From assembly GCA_038380435.1 (NCBI GenBank), contig JAWZYU010000025.1, positions 43,284,691-43,348,690 on the forward strand: a stretch of DNA of 64,000 nucleotides. The letters run 5' to 3'. Both the position numbers and the translations under genes were made by a program. Source of the DNA: Ryuthela nishihirai (taxonomy: Eukaryota; Arthropoda; Arachnida; Araneae; Heptathelidae). Within the stretch, counting starts at the first letter, position 1. Each line of letters begins with the position of its first letter. The notes under the pieces are model-generated. The model was not told the origin of the DNA and made no database searches. It saw only the letters and a list, made by a program, of their open reading frames with translations. This document shows, piece by piece, positions 41,785-51,998 of this stretch.

Positions 41785-42248
41785 TGAAGAACTAGACTTC
41801 CCATCTTTAGTGCATAATACATTAACAATATAAAACCTAAATTGGGGTGAGAACTAGGCTAAGCTTCCTCGATGGTTAAAGCCATAACTATTATAATGAC
41901 GTCACATATGTAGGGAAAATTTTCTTTTAATATTACGACTGGTAGTTGCGGGATATATCTAATAAATGAATGAAATATTAAATATAATTACACTTAAAGC
42001 AATAATGAAAAACTAAAAAATAATCAAACTCTTAAATGAATACTTATTTGATTATTGTTCCCTCCATTACTGTAATTAATTAAAGTTACATTCATTCGTT
42101 TGCAATGTATACCATAGAGCAGCGTTTTTCAAACTGCCACGAAATAGAAAATATCAAAGTGGATTTTATAGTTTGGGTTGCGATGTAATATGTATTTCTT
42201 ATTGTGGGTCGCGGTGGAAAAAGTTTTGAAAACACTGCCTTAAAGCAA
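41785..42248. other. Intronic AT-rich DNA
   Basis: No feature recognised. Confidence 0.5.
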
Positions 42249-42590
42249 GGGGCGGGGGTGGCTCAGTCGGTAGCGCGCCAGGCTCGTAATCTGTAGTTCC
42301 CGGGTTCGAGTCCCAGCTGGGTCAGCGTTGAGATTTATCTCCGCAAAATTCCCCGCCCTGCCCACGGTCAGTAGGGGACACCGATGGGCTTGGAAAGGCC
42401 GCCGTCCGTCGGATGGGACGTTAAACCGTGGCCCCGTGTGCGGGAGAGCCATACCCTGTGCACGTTAAAGAACACAAGCTGTTTCCATGGGTCCCCTCCC
42501 CCAACCTTCTCTGAGCCTTCGGGGTCCATGTGACCTGGCCATTTAGCCCATGGTGTGCAGAAAAGTGCCGCTCAGAGGTAAAACAACCCA
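42249..42590 (+). mobile_element. SINE-A with internal deletion
   Basis: Head, core and tail intact but the GCTGGATGG..CTCCCAAC block is lost (joint AAGAACACAAGCTG). Confidence 0.9.
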
Positions 42591-42790
42591 GCTCAGTCAG
42601 TGGGTCACTTCGGACCCTCGGGGTGTTTGTGACTGGCCATTTAACTCACTGTGTGCAAAAACGTACTGCTCAGAAGTAAAGCAACCTAACAGCTTTCCAC
42701 TCCCCTCCCCTTTCTTTAACCACTCTGATCCTTTGGGGTCCATGTAACCTTCCTAATTATTCCGTTGTGTGCTCAAAAGTGGATCGCAGA
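42591..42790 (+). mobile_element. Two old SINE-A tail fragments
   Basis: Two successive decayed tails, around 42605-42695 (TGTGACTGGCCATTTAACTC) and 42696-42790 (GGGGTCCATGTAACC). Confidence 0.6.
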
Positions 42791-42792
42791 GG

Positions 42793-43155
42793 TTGGGTTT
42801 CTTTTGAGTGTCACCTTTTGCACACAATGTGCCAAATGCTAGGTCACAAGGACCCTAGAGACCCAGAGAAGGTTGGGAGAAGTGGCCCACTGGAACAGCT
42901 GTTGGGTGACAGATAGTAGTCTCCCATCGAGGCCATCCTGCATGTTCTTTTAAAATGCACGATGTATGGCTCTCCCACTCACGGAGACATGAGTTTACGT
43001 CCCATCCGATGGACACTGGCGTTTCCAAGCCCATTGGTGTTCCCTACTGACTGTGGGCAGGGCTCGGAGTTTTGCGGAGATAAATCTGAAAACTGACCAG
43101 CTGGGAACTACAGATTACGAGCCTGGTGCGCTACCGACTGAGCCACTCCTGCCCC
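42793..43155 (-). mobile_element. SINE-A, old
   Basis: Minus-strand copy from GGTTGGGTTTCTTTTGAGTG to the head GAGCCACTCCTGCCCC. The B box is partly deleted. Confidence 0.85.
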
Positions 43156-43360
43156 AATCGCAGGGGCAAAACAACCTAATCCTAACAACTGTCCGCTATC
43201 CCCTCTTTCTCTACCACTGTGATTATTTTGGGTCTCTGTGACTTCACCATTTAGTCCAATCTGTAAAGTGCCACTCAGATTTGAAATATCCCAGTCCTAA
43301 TAAGTCTCCAGAAGGACACCTTTCTCTACTTACTCTGGTCCCTTTCGGTCCTTGTGAAGG
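43156..43360 (+). mobile_element. Old SINE-A tail fragments
   Basis: GGGTCTCTGTGACTTCACCA + TTTAGTCC and similar remnants. Confidence 0.5.
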
Positions 43361-43745
43361 GGGGCGGGGGATGGCTCAGTCGGTAGCGCGCCAGGCTCGT
43401 AATTTGTAGTTCCCAGGTTCGAGTCCCAGCTGGGTCAGCGTTGAGATTTATCTCCGCAAAATTCCCCGCCCTGCCCACGGTCAGTAGGGGACACCGATGG
43501 GCTTGGAAAGGCCGCCGTCCGTCGGATGGGACGTTAAGCCGTGGCCCAGTGTGCGGGAGAGCCATATCCTGTGCTCGTTAAAGAACACGCTGGATGGCCT
43601 TGACGGGAGGCTACCATCTGTCTCCCAACAGCTGTTCCAGTGGGTCCCCTCCCCCAACCTTCTCTGAGCCTTCGGGGTCCTTGTGGCCTGGCCATTTAGC
43701 CCATGGTGTGCAAAAAAGTGCCGCTCAGAGGTAAAACAATCCAAT
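43361..43745 (+). mobile_element. SINE-A, full length
   Basis: Plus-strand, well-preserved copy. The head starts GGGGCGGGGG with an extra A before TGGCTCAG. Confidence 0.92.
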
Positions 43746-43748
43746 CCT

Positions 43749-44252
43749 ATAACAGAAGTCCGTTTCACTGAGTTATGACATCAGCATTGGTAGATTGAAT
43801 AGCACACACAAATTTCTTATATATTTCCTTCTGTAATTTCTACTGGTAAGTTTTAACATCAATTTTATACCATTTTACATTTACAAATATATTTTATCTG
43901 TGCTAATTTTTTTACTAATATTTGTCTATAAATATGTTTTATTCAGAAGAAATTTATTTTTATTAATTAGCTTTATTACACTTGATAAATAATTTTTTAT
44001 TAATTAGCTTTATTACACTTGATAATAAATACGAATAATTTTCTTTCTCAATAAAATATATTTATAAATAAACATTAGTATAAAGGTTAGCAAAAGAGTC
44101 TACCAGTAATAATATAATCAAAAATATAAGAATTATCTCTCTCTCTACATATATATATTGTATGACTATTTAAGTGTCGTCACCAAATGGAAAATCAAGA
44201 TTTATTCAGATAAAAGTAAGTCAGTCAGTTCTCTCCTCTAGAAAGAAGTTTG
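43749..44252. other. Intronic AT-rich DNA, local duplication
   Basis: A ~35-bp string (TTATTAATTAGCTTTATTACAC..) is tandemly repeated near 43960-44025. No gene. Confidence 0.5.
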
Positions 44253-44787
44253 TTAACCCTTTCAGGACGATAAGGTTTCTAAGAGTAAATATTAGTATGT
44301 AACTGCTTATTTTAGTTTGTTTAGACGTAAAATAAATAAAAATCATAAGAAAAATACATAACAATGTGTAGTTTTTTTGGAATTTTATGGGAAATATTTT
44401 TCCCAATGGACTATAAAGGTAACACAAATTATAGTTAGGCTTATTATGCAATGTCTTTTATTTATTGGTTTATTAGAACAAAATGTTAACTAAAATAATA
44501 CAAAATTATGAAATAAAATTACTATACAAAATGATGTGCTAATTATGATATTCTGCGAAGCAATTTCTTTTGGTAGCGAGGCAAAGATGGACATTGCACA
44601 TAGTACATATATTATGCGCCCTGACAGTTCTGTTTTTGTTTTCTAAACGTTTACGTAATTGCGTTCGGCATACGTTCTATTTTGACATTCTGTATAAAAA
44701 ATGCAGATAAGGTTATAATTAAATACGACAATCACCAATTTTAAAATGGGGAAAATGTTTCCCTTAGTCGTGAAAGGTTTCCCTTAA
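44253..44787 (-). mobile_element. TTAA-flanked MITE (piggyBac-like), copy 2
   Basis: Nearly identical reverse complement of 37268-37804. The left terminus TTAACCCTTTCAGGAC is intact; the right terminus is damaged (GTGAAAGGTTTCCCTTAA). Both copies lie in introns of gene 2, on opposite strands. Confidence 0.85.
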
Positions 44788-44799
44788 TCCTGATTCTCC

Positions 44800-45540
44800 T
44801 AAACTTTTTGGAGTTGAAACTTCCTGGACACCAACGGTGAATTACCTTGATATCATTCTACATAAAAAAAACTTTGTTGGAATGCACATATTGATCATGT
44901 GCTCTCAAAGGCTCAAATCATCAGAGTAAACGTGTATCTCTGAAAAGGTGGAGCTCGAAACTGCCTCCAGAAAAGAAATTTTTTCTTTATAAGACTCTTC
45001 TGCGGCCAGTCCTGATATATATATATACCTCATCAGTGTGGGGTAATACTATCAGCACTAATGTCAGAAGGCTTCAGAGTTTCCAAAATAAAATTCTCAG
45101 ACCTGTGGTCAGTGCTCCCTGGTTTGTAAAAAACAAGACCATTCACACTGATTTGAGCACTGACCACATATACACTCATATTAGGAAGCTCGCGCAGACC
45201 TTTTTCGAGACAGTGGGAGATAATCCTTATGATATACACCTATCCCTCGATTTACACGGTACTCAGTTCACACAATTTTGGCTTTGCACGGTCAAAAAAT
45301 GCAACCAGTTTCGATTTACACGGTACTGACTGAGATTTCCTATGTACGTCTCAGTCAGTACCGTGTAAATCGAAACTGGTTGCATTTTTTGACCGTGAAA
45401 AGCCAAAATTGTGTGAACTGAGTACCGTGTAAATCGAGGGATAGGTGTAATTAGATCTTGGATTGATTATGATCCATTGGTTTTAAACCAATTCATGCGT
45501 CCTAAGATTGTGGTGTATGTGTCATACACTGTCCGCATGC
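44800..45540 (+). pseudogene. Jockey-like LINE, C-terminal end of ORF2, split by a MITE
   Basis: The frame encodes SLYKTLLRPVLIY and VWGNT, then RLQSFQNKILRPVVSAPWFV and IRKLAQTFFETVGDNP, the region that follows the polymerase domain in jockey-group LINEs. A stop interrupts the upstream part (near 44930). The 211-bp MITE at 45237-45447 splits the frame. The remaining few dozen codons follow to about 45550. 5' truncated and dead. Confidence 0.8.
45237..45447. mobile_element. Foldback MITE, 211 bp
   Basis: Almost perfect palindrome with ends CACCTATCCCTCGATTTACA / TGTAAATCGAGGGATAGGTG, flanked by TA (45235-45236 and 45448-45449). The loop is about 25 bp near 45342. It is inserted in the LINE relic. 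TA duplication suggests Tc1/mariner-type mobilisation. Confidence 0.92.
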
Positions 45541-45549
45541 TTAACTTTT

Positions 45550-46414
45550 AGTTGTGCTTCTTTAGCAAGTTTTTTTTTTTACTCCTGTGGTCCCTTTGGA
45601 GTTAACGGCCTAACAGTTTTGTTATTGCGAATCTGGCACTATTTTAGATTTCGAGATATAAGCCAAAGAATGTAGAGGGAGAAGAAGTTAAGCTTCCATA
45701 GAGATAACGTAAAATCGAGTATCGTGCATTTGGCGTAGAGGTGAAACGAACCTTACAGGGGACGAACGCTTTTGCAATTACATGTTACTGTCAACTTCCA
45801 TTCTCTTCGCTTTTCCTATGTAATAATTTCCCATTGATATCCTTGCAGAGTATATTAATATCAATTCTGTTTCTATGCAACCAAGAAAGCTTCTGATTGT
45901 AATAATTTGTTCTATAAATTAACTTCAGGCTAATTTGAAATTTTCTCTATCCGTTCAATTTATAATTGTTGATTCAACGAAAATAATTTCAATGTAGAAA
46001 ATAAACCTTTAAAATCATATTATTTTTTTCAAATACAAAGTGCAGTTATTTTTTTTCCTTTTTTAAAGTATAAATTTTTTTATGCATAATTCCTTTGCCC
46101 CTTATTGTTTGCTTCCCAGCTTAAACAAATGCACGATACGAATCGAAACACCACTTGAGGTCGCCACTTACGCTTTCTCAAAGCTGAACTTCTTTTCCTT
46201 ATACGTTCTATGTATAAGCCATGGACTTTGGAGGTCATAATATTAAAGATATCAGATATCAAGTGACGTCAAAAATTTGGTATATTAGTCTTCTGTTATA
46301 AGAAGTGTTGGTTCAGTGCAACTTACTTTTCGATACGCCTACGTATATTTAGGTTTACATGTTAAGACTTAAAATCTATGTTCACTGATTTTTTTTCTCT
46401 GAAAGTTCTTACAG
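45550..46414. other. Intron end of gene 2, no further gene
   Basis: AT-rich intronic sequence up to the acceptor. A CTTCTGTTATAAGAAGTGTT motif at 46293 recalls F4-associated sequence at 26838 and 27238. Confidence 0.5.
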
Positions 46415-46838
46415 GAAAGGTTTAAAGGAATGGTGCTCTCGATCAGACATCAGAGATGCTGCCAAAATAGTTGCAATAATAGAGACAATTCTCTTCAATA
46501 TTTTTGATATACCAAAAGATGAAACTGATTCAGTACATTTTTACCCTGCCAATGATAAAGATCTAATGGGAATACACGAAAGTCTGCCGTTGTTATTTAA
46601 AGCTATACCACTGCCTTTGTCCAGAATACCGATAGATCTTTCTAATTCCATTTGCTCAAAGGACGGGACTTTCGGCGAGTTGAAATACGAGGAAGAAGAT
46701 GCACCATGCAGTCTGAAACATCTGTGCAGATGTACAATTCGGGAAAGACTCGGTGAAAAGTTTCTGCTTCCAGAAGGAATTTGGGAATTGAGTTTGCCTT
46801 CTGTAATACATACTTATCTAAACTTAGAAGCTGATTAA
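46415..46838 (+). CDS. SOCS-box protein gene 2, last exon
   Basis: Terminal exon, 424 nt. Acceptor CTTACAG/G completes the Trp codon (TG/G) left open by the previous exon. It encodes about 141 residues: a helical region (DAAKIVAIIETILFNIF), a linker, then a canonical SOCS box in the last 44 residues. The BC box reads SLKHLCRCTI with the consensus Leu and Cys; the following IRERLGEKFLLPEGI and LSLPSVIHTYL match a Cullin-box position. The protein ends NLEAD. Expected role: Elongin B/C-Cullin ubiquitin-ligase adaptor. With the candidate first exon the whole protein is 363 residues. Unlike gene 1, no SINE sits at the stop and the splice acceptor is unambiguous. Confidence 0.88.
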
Positions 46839-46995
46839 ATGTGTTTTATTACATGTCATCTTTGTATATTTTCCCCTTCCCTTTTATGAATAAAAGTAGT
46901 GTAAACCAATTCATTATTTATGAAATAAAGTAGTGTAACCTTTTTCATATATTTTCCCCTTCCCTTTTATGAATAAAAGTAGTGTAAACCAATTT
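46839..46995 (+). terminator. 3' UTR of gene 2 with duplicated polyadenylation signals
   Basis: Three hexamers follow the stop: AATAAA at 46889-46894 and 46924-46929, and a third in a second copy of the first block. A stretch of about 47 bp (TATATTTTCCCCTTCCCTTT..GTGTAAACCAATT) at 46866 is repeated at 46947, 81 bp downstream. Confidence 0.65.
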
Positions 46996-47078
46996 TCTTG
47001 TGTTATGATGATCATGAAAGCAAAAAAAGTTTGTTAGGAAGGTGGCAAATTAATTTTCAGAAGCTAATATTTCCAGTT

Positions 47079-47740
47079 CGCCTAAAAATCATTACTATCA
47101 GTCCTCTTCGGTTTAATTTTTCTCCCTCTCTTTCAGGGAAGGAAAGAAATGGACACATTTCGAGATCCCGTCTGAAACTTTCTAAAATACAGAGATGGCA
47201 CTCCCCACGTCGCAAGCTTTGTTTTCTCCTGAAAATCATCTCATCAGTCCCCTTCGGTTTAATTTTTCTCCCTCTTTCAGGGAAGGAAAGAAGTGGACAC
47301 ATTTCGAGATCCCGTATGAAACTTTCTAAAATGCAGAGTAGATGGCACTCCCCACGTCGCAAGCTTTCGTTTCGCCTAAAAATCATTACTATCAGTCCAC
47401 TTCGGTTTAATTTTTCTCCCTCTCTTTCAGGGAAGGAAAGAAGTGGACACATTTCGAGATCCCGTATGAAACTTTCTAAAATACAGAGATGGCATCTCCG
47501 CGTCGCAAGCTTTCTTTTCTCCTGAAAATCATCTCATCAGTCCCCTTCGGTTTAATTTTTCTCCCTCCTTCAGGGAAGGAAAGAAGTGGACACATTTCGA
47601 GATCCCGTATGAAACTTTCTAAAATACAGGGTAGATGGCACTCCCCACGTCGCAAGCTTTCGTTTCGCCTAAAAATCATTACTATCTGTTCCCTTCGGCT
47701 TAATTTTTCTCCCTCTCTTTCAGGGAAGGAAAGAAATGTC
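47079..47740 (+). repeat. 147-bp tandem array with A-B-A-B-A order
   Basis: Four and a half units of 146-147 bp. Type A begins CGCCTAAAAATCATTACTAT (47079, 47373, 47666); type B begins CTCCTGAAAATCATCTCATC (47226, 47519). The two types alternate, making a dimeric higher-order repeat of about 293 bp. Every unit contains a polypyrimidine tract and CTTTCAGGGAAGG like a splice acceptor. Apparent frames of 95-175 codons across it are products of the repeat. It lies just beyond gene 2. Confidence 0.92.
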
Positions 47741-48418
47741 TCTCAGGAGAGATATATTTGGATAACAAAATTATAGTAAGTTGAATCGCCTTAGCTCATA
47801 TCTGCATGAGGTTTTTGCATGTATGTACATATGTATGCATTTCTATCAATACTTAAATTTTTCATTTACTTCTTTTGAAATATTCTGGTCATTTATGAAA
47901 ACATTTAATGTCAATTTTTTGCCAATCAGCAAATCCTAAGCCTGAGGTAGTAGTATTAGAAAAAAAAAGTTTTAAAACAAGGTAGTTTGTATAAAATTTG
48001 AAAGAATATATAACTAAAAAGAGATAGAGCTGTGAAAAAATGAAATTAAAATAAAAGTTATTTTAACCAATGAATTTGAGATCAAACCATTCCAGATCAA
48101 TTTGCAAGTAGATACTCCTACAGAAAAGTTGAAATTCACAAACATGTCAAAAACCTCATTTAAAAATACCAAATTCTAAGTGCTTGTTATGAAATTACTT
48201 CAAAATAGTATTAAACTAAGAAAAATCATTAGTTTAGAAATTATTGTAATTAATTAATTATAAATTAAAATTTTCATTATAATATCCTAAGTAGATGTTT
48301 CCTAAAGTAGCTACCACTTTAGGTCACACATACCTAATGAATTTATTTTTGGTTAAGTTTGAAATAAATTATTCTTTGCAATTGCAATATAATTAATTCG
48401 ATGCCCAACTAACAAGTA
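47741..48418. other. No gene; AT-rich
   Basis: No feature recognised. Confidence 0.5.
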
Positions 48419-51400
48419 AGGTTCAGGTATCTGCGATGGCCTCTGATTAGGATTATCCACCAGCTGATATAAGGTATCCCATGCCTCTGTTCACTTAGGG
48501 CTGGCAACCCAGAAGCAAACAGAAAACACAGCGGCAGATTCTCCCTCAACAGAGGCCTACCAGTGCAGCAAGTTCAAGATCCATAATCAAGCTCAAATCC
48601 ATAAACAAGTCCAATCTAGTAGGTATAAATGGTCAGCACCAGGACCCTGTGAAGTTGACCACTCCTCAGCAGGATTGAAAAAAAAAGAGGAAAGTGGCCA
48701 TAGATTACCAGATCAGTAGACCATACTGAACTGGCAGCCATCCAATTCCGTTCCCTTCCAAAAGAGAATATCTCTTTTGAAAGATACTAACGGCCTGCAC
48801 TACGAGAAGGAGGTCGGACATTAGGTGCTAGACCTGGCCGGTTCTGTGCATCATCACTAGGGATTGGTACACAGCTCTCCTTCCAGTTTATGCCTAACTA
48901 CCATTTACAGACCCTAGCTAGTTGGGCATCGTCAAGCCTAAACTGGAGTAATGTGTCTCAGGCAGACCATATGGCTCTTGGAAAAAGTCGACTTGAAAAT
49001 GTGGTGCCTGAAGTTCACACCAGCATCGGTGACTTCAGCCTTTAGCGGAGGAGGAACAGGTCTTTGCCCCATGCCTGCGATCAGGGGGCTGTTTGATATT
49101 GTTGGCCCTACCTATATCAATAAACCGTTTCTTTAAAAATCCTACTAGTTATTATCCCTCTACAAGAACGTGAGGACATTACATAGAGATTATTCTCTTG
49201 ATGTCCTCACGCAGGAATTCCAGGGCTATAACCTAGATATTCTAGGCTTGCAAGAGACCAGATGGATAGGTAAAGGTGAGATACTTAAAAATAACTTTAA
49301 ATTTCTCTTTACAGGAAGGGAGGATGGAAAGCATCACCAAGGAATGGGTCTGCTACTCAGCAGACATGCTAGTGATGCTCTTCTAGGATATGAGTGCATT
49401 AATAAAAGGTTTCTTACAAAATCTTAGACAAGTGATAAAGACTTCAATGTTATCTGCTGTTATGCCCCCACTGAGAATGAGAAGGATAGGTTTTACGGAC
49501 AACTTCAGGATATTTTGAATTCTGTCAAAAAAGGAGATATTACCCTAGTTCTAGGTGACTTCAATGCCAAAGTTGGTACTGACTCTGAACTTTGGGGAAG
49601 GGTGATAGGCCCTTTTGGTATTGGAAGCTGCAATGGCAATGTCTCCTACAGGAGAGTAAACTTAATGGTTTCAGAATAACTAACACTTATTACAAACACC
49701 GTGACATACATAAGTACACATGGGTTTCACCTGATGGGCTGCATAAGAATATGATTATATATTAATTAACAGCAAATGGGCTAGTTCTGTTAGGAATACC
49801 AGATCATATAGGGGAACTGAAATTGGATCTGACCATTATCTTTTTAAAAGTGTCTTGCAACTTAAACTTGCGCTAGTGCTAAAAATTTTACCTTTAATAC
49901 TGAAGCTCTGAAAGACCCAGTTATAACTAAAGCTTACCATGATAGGTTACTTAGTCATTATGACGGTCATGGTATGATTACTACTGAAGTTGAGGAAGAA
50001 TGGGATCATTTTAAACAGGCTTTTATGGACACTAACAGTACTCTTTTAGGAAAAAAAGGGGCAGAATTATTTGAGTGATAAGGCACTTGAGCTTATTTCG
50101 GAAGAAATGCAGGAATGTCCTTAATCAATACCCTACTAGTCCTAATAGAAAGCATTACAGAGAACTTAATAAACGTGTAAAAGATCAGTTAGCTGCTGCT
50201 AAGAATCTTTGGCTTGATGGCTTGGCTGACAAAGCAGTTAGACAGCACAACAGCAGAGAGCTGTACCAGATAGTTAACGTTTTGTGTGGTAGAAAACGGA
50301 CAGGTATACAAGGATAAACAAGGTAAGGTTATAGAAGGGGAGGATTCTGTCATGGCTAGGTTGAGCTGAGCATTTCAGTGATGTTCTAAACAATGTGGTT
50401 AGTTCTATTCCCATTGTTTGCAATGATGATAGATGCATTGGTGGCTTTAATGTTCACCCTATAACACAATCTGAAGTTATTTTAGCTGTTTCTAAACTTA
50501 AACTTCATAAATCCCCAGGTGTAGATGAAATTACTACGGAAATGCTTAGAGCTGGGAAGGTTTCTGTTACCACTTGGATGACTGAAATTTTGAATATCGT
50601 TTACGATAAAGGCATGGTTCCTAAGGATTTTACCAGAGCTATTATTATCCCTATTTTCAAAAAAGGTGATCGCAGTTCTTGTGATAACTATAGGGGTATC
50701 AGCCTACTCTCTGTTCCAGGGAAAGTTCTTTGCATGATTGTGCTTAATAGAATTAAGAATCTGGTTGACAGTCAATTGCGTGATGAGCAATGTGGATTCA
50801 GAAGTGGTAGGGGATGTGTAGATCAGATATTTTCACTTAGGCAGATTCTTGAGAAATGTTTAGAGTTTCAGAAACCTTTGGTTGCTAGCCTTGTTGATTT
50901 CAAAAAGGCTTGACTCTGTTGATCGTCATAATTTGTGGTTGATTGTGAGATCATATGGTATACCTGACAAGTTAGTTAACATAATGAAAGCTCTCTATAA
51001 TAACACTGCGTCGTGTGTGAGAGTTGATAAGTCTTGTAGCAATTGGTTTAGCATTGTCTGGTGTTCGACAAGGGTGTATTTTGTCTCCTTTTCTCTTTAG
51101 TTTGGTTATTGATTATGTTATGTGAAATTCACTTCAATGGAAAGATTTTGGCCTTATATGGGCTGGAGATACGAAAATTTCTGATTTAGATTATGCTGAT
51201 GATTTAGCCCTTTTGGCAAATGATGTTGATGAGATGAACTTTCATTCGAGCTGTTGATGAGACTGGTAGTAGAGTGGTTTTGGTTATAAACAGAGAGAAA
51301 ACTAAAGTGATGAAAATTGGTCAGGCAGGTTGTGATTCAGTTAATCTGAATAGTTGCAGTCTTGAGCAGGTGTCTCAGTTTATCTTGGGAGCTATGTAAC

Positions 51401-51998
51401 AGATACTGGTGATGTGCGGCACGGAATTAACAGACGAATAGGAATTGCTGCCTGGACTTTTAAGAATCTATGGACAGAGTGGAGAAATAGGCGTATACAC
51501 CTAAAGATTAAAATTAGACTGTATAATAGTTTAGTTCTTTCTAGGGTTAGTTAGGGTAGTGAAACTTGGACACTGTGTAAACAAGATAACAGGAATCTAG
51601 ATACTTTTGATTCTAGATGCTTACGCAGTATCTTGGGCATTAGGTGGTTCAACTTTGTAACTAATGATGAGGTTAGGCAAAGGAGTTGGCAACCTTCTTT
51701 AAGCAGCATATTGTGCAGAGAGAGAGAGACTCCGTTGGTTTGGCCATGTTGCCCGTATGGATAATTATAGATTAGGCACACTATTCATAACCCTATTCGC
51801 CAAAGGCCTCAGAAAGAGGGGGAGGGAACTAGGATGCGGTGGGCAGACAATGTCAAACAGGACCTTGTTAGAATTGGTGTGCAGTGGCCAGATGCAGCAG
51901 ATGTAGCTCATAGACAGATATGCTTGGAGAATTAAACTGCACTGTCTGGTTGGACCTCCATAGCTCATGGCTGTTTGAGGATGATGATGATAATAATT
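48419..51998 (+). mobile_element. RTE-type LINE, copy A, nearly full length but dead
   Basis: About 3.6 kb. A 5' region (48419 to about 49130) is shared with copies B and C. One long broken ORF with endonuclease and reverse transcriptase follows. The 3' end is a short tandem GATGATGATGATAATAA (51979-51998), as usual for RTE elements, which end in microsatellites rather than poly(A). Confidence 0.85.
49150..51900 (+). pseudogene. RTE-type endonuclease/reverse transcriptase ORF, broken
   Basis: The apurinic-type endonuclease begins NVRTLHRDYSLDVLTQEF and continues with LGLQETRW, LGDFNAKVGTD (about 49551-49583) and GSDHYLF (about 49846), the usual catalytic and binding motifs. The reverse transcriptase shows IIIPIFKKGD, NYRGISLLSVPGKVL, QCGFRSGRGCVDQIF and LVDFKKA, then after a frameshift near 50910 DSVDRHNLW. 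The YADD active site is at 51192-51203. At least six breaks (stops near 49426 and 49677, frameshifts near 50050, 50330, 50910 and 51060) exclude activity. Proteins of this type are often annotated as craniofacial development protein 2-like because of a domesticated RTE endonuclease. Confidence 0.88.

Larger units (their letters stand above)
41281..46414 (+). other. Gene 2, second intron
   Basis: 5.1-kb intron, GTAAGT at 41281 to CTTACAG at 46414. Same position and phase as intron 2 of gene 1. Holds SINE-A copies, the second TTAA MITE and a jockey-like LINE with a nested foldback MITE. Confidence 0.8.

Noticed and set aside
47057..47776. Reading frames of 67-175 codons on both strands
   Set aside because: They span the 147-bp tandem array; periodic peptides in opposite strands reflect repeat structure, not coding.
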